Origin: Phyto melanocephala
Taxonomy: Eukaryota > Arthropoda > Insecta > Diptera > Rhinophoridae
NCBI GenBank assembly: GCA_941918925.1
Contig: OW799234.1
Span: 41,508,412-41,572,411, forward strand
Direction of reading: 5' to 3'
Length of the DNA: 64,000 nucleotides
The position numbers were made by a program, and so were the translations under genes. This document shows, one piece after another, positions 63,656 to 64,000 of this stretch (its first letter is position 1; the number at the start of each line of letters is the position of its first letter). Below the pieces are notes generated by a model. That model was not told where the DNA came from. It did not search any database and saw nothing but the letters and a program-made list of their open reading frames with translations.

Positions 63656-63855
63656 GAGGAGGAGTGTTGGAAAATTTAATGTACTGGCAACTCTTTTTTG
63701 CAATGTGAACTTCGTTAACTTTATAATCTTTTCTTACTTCACATTCTTCTTGTAACTTCGTTTACGTCAAGACGTACATAATTAAAATTCATTTCTAATT
63801 ATTTAAAACTTTTATGTAAATTAAAATTAATTGAATGACAAAATATTAAAAAACA
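63656..63855 (+). repeat. Polypurine tract and 3' LTR of Copia 2
   Basis: GAGGAGGAG precedes the LTR start at 63665. The LTR ends at 63855, and ATTTT follows. Confidence 0.9.
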
Positions 63856-63860
63856 ATTTT

Positions 63861-64000
63861 TTTATTTCAAAGTACAATCCTTCCGGTTAATAATGAAAAA
63901 TAGTTTCATTCAAATGGCTGCCTCGGCTGGCCATGCAGTAGCCTACACGATCGGTCCAATTTTAAAGCACATTATCGATTGTGTGCAGCTGTATTTCATT
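63861..64000 (-). pseudogene. Mariner-like transposase C-terminal remnant (cut by window edge)
   Basis: Minus-strand frames give IGPIV-ATAWPAEAAI-type sequence in one frame and NWTDRVGYCMASRGGH-like sequence in another. W-x-x-R-x-x-x-C-x-x-x-x-GGH is the typical end of IS630/mariner transposases in insects. Frameshifts are present, and the rest is outside the window. Confidence 0.55.

Larger units (their letters stand above)
59535..63855 (+). mobile_element. Copia retrotransposon 2, 4.32 kb
   Basis: LTRs 59535-59725 and 63665-63855 (191 bp each) appear identical by eye. ATTTT is duplicated at 59530-59534 and 63856-63860. Gene order is gag, protease, integrase, RT, RNase H. The LTR sequence differs from Copia 1, so this is another family. 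The copy is young but defective: two frameshifts and an RT deletion. Confidence 0.92.
59457..64000. mobile_element. Mariner-like DNA transposon split by Copia 2 (right end outside window)
   Basis: CAGGGTCCGCCAAATAACTT after a TA at 59455 looks like the left terminus. After Copia 2 the minus strand continues with mariner-like transposase tail. The right terminus is not in the window, so the call rests on position and motifs. Confidence 0.6.

Noticed and set aside
1..64000. Bacterial-type systems, CRISPR arrays, tRNA or rRNA genes
   Set aside because: No repeat-spacer arrays, no cloverleaf or rRNA signatures; introns and transposon types show a fly nuclear genome.

Overview
This window looks like AT-rich, intron and intergenic DNA from a higher (brachyceran) fly. 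The pointers are DINE-1/INE-1-like repeats with the fly-type hairpin, the CCGACCCCATAAAGTATATAT block and the GTCCGT block; many (TATG)n runs; Tc1, pogo/Tigger, PIF/Harbinger, BEL, Ty3/gypsy, Copia, CR1-like and R1/LOA-like elements; and GT-AG introns. The species is not resolved; a calyptrate or tephritid fly would fit. No tRNA, rRNA, CRISPR array or prokaryotic operon was seen. All identifications are by eye from motifs; no search was run.

Layout. 0-2.1 kb: a PIF/Harbinger unit, with the 3' part of the transposase facing a spliced MADF-domain partner gene. 2.7-5.3 kb: a 451 bp MITE and a truncated BEL gag. 8.5-13.8 kb: a pogo/Tigger-like element split by a Ty3/gypsy element with matching 171 bp LTRs and a CATAG target duplication. 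15.3 kb: a 356 bp solo LTR. 17.3-20.0 kb: a 5'-truncated CR1/jockey-type LINE with a long open RT frame. 20.35-26.6 kb: a Tc1-like element split by a Copia element (CTTAC duplication). 27-33 kb: LINE and arthropod transposon-protein remnants, palindromic MITEs, three DINE-like copies and a Helitron helicase tail. 33-53 kb: further DINE-like copies in two subfamilies, often nested, plus MITEs, Tc1/mariner remnants and an RNase H-bearing LINE inserted in a Tc1-like element. 53.4-57 kb: a Tc1-like element with long inverted repeats and a small IS630/mariner element between direct repeats. 59.5-64 kb: a second Copia element (ATTTT duplication) inside a mariner-like element that runs off the right edge.

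The most interesting non-transposon signal is on the minus strand. Between 57.3 and 59.2 kb a roughly 535 bp unit is repeated about 3.5 times. Each unit carries an 84-nt exon-like segment with AG and GTAAG borders and an open frame; the fourth copy is decayed. The exon phase (enters with 2 nt, leaves with 1 nt) matches a 46-nt exon candidate at 35.8 kb, which in turn matches a terminal exon candidate with stop and AATAAA at 33.4 kb. Together they suggest the 3' end of a host gene spanning at least 26 kb, with tandemly duplicated, possibly mutually exclusive exons. The protein family is not recognised.

Most transposon genes are broken by frameshifts, stops or deletions. Both Copia elements nevertheless have LTR pairs that read as identical, so they inserted recently. 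No cooperating gene system beyond transposon gene pairs is evident.
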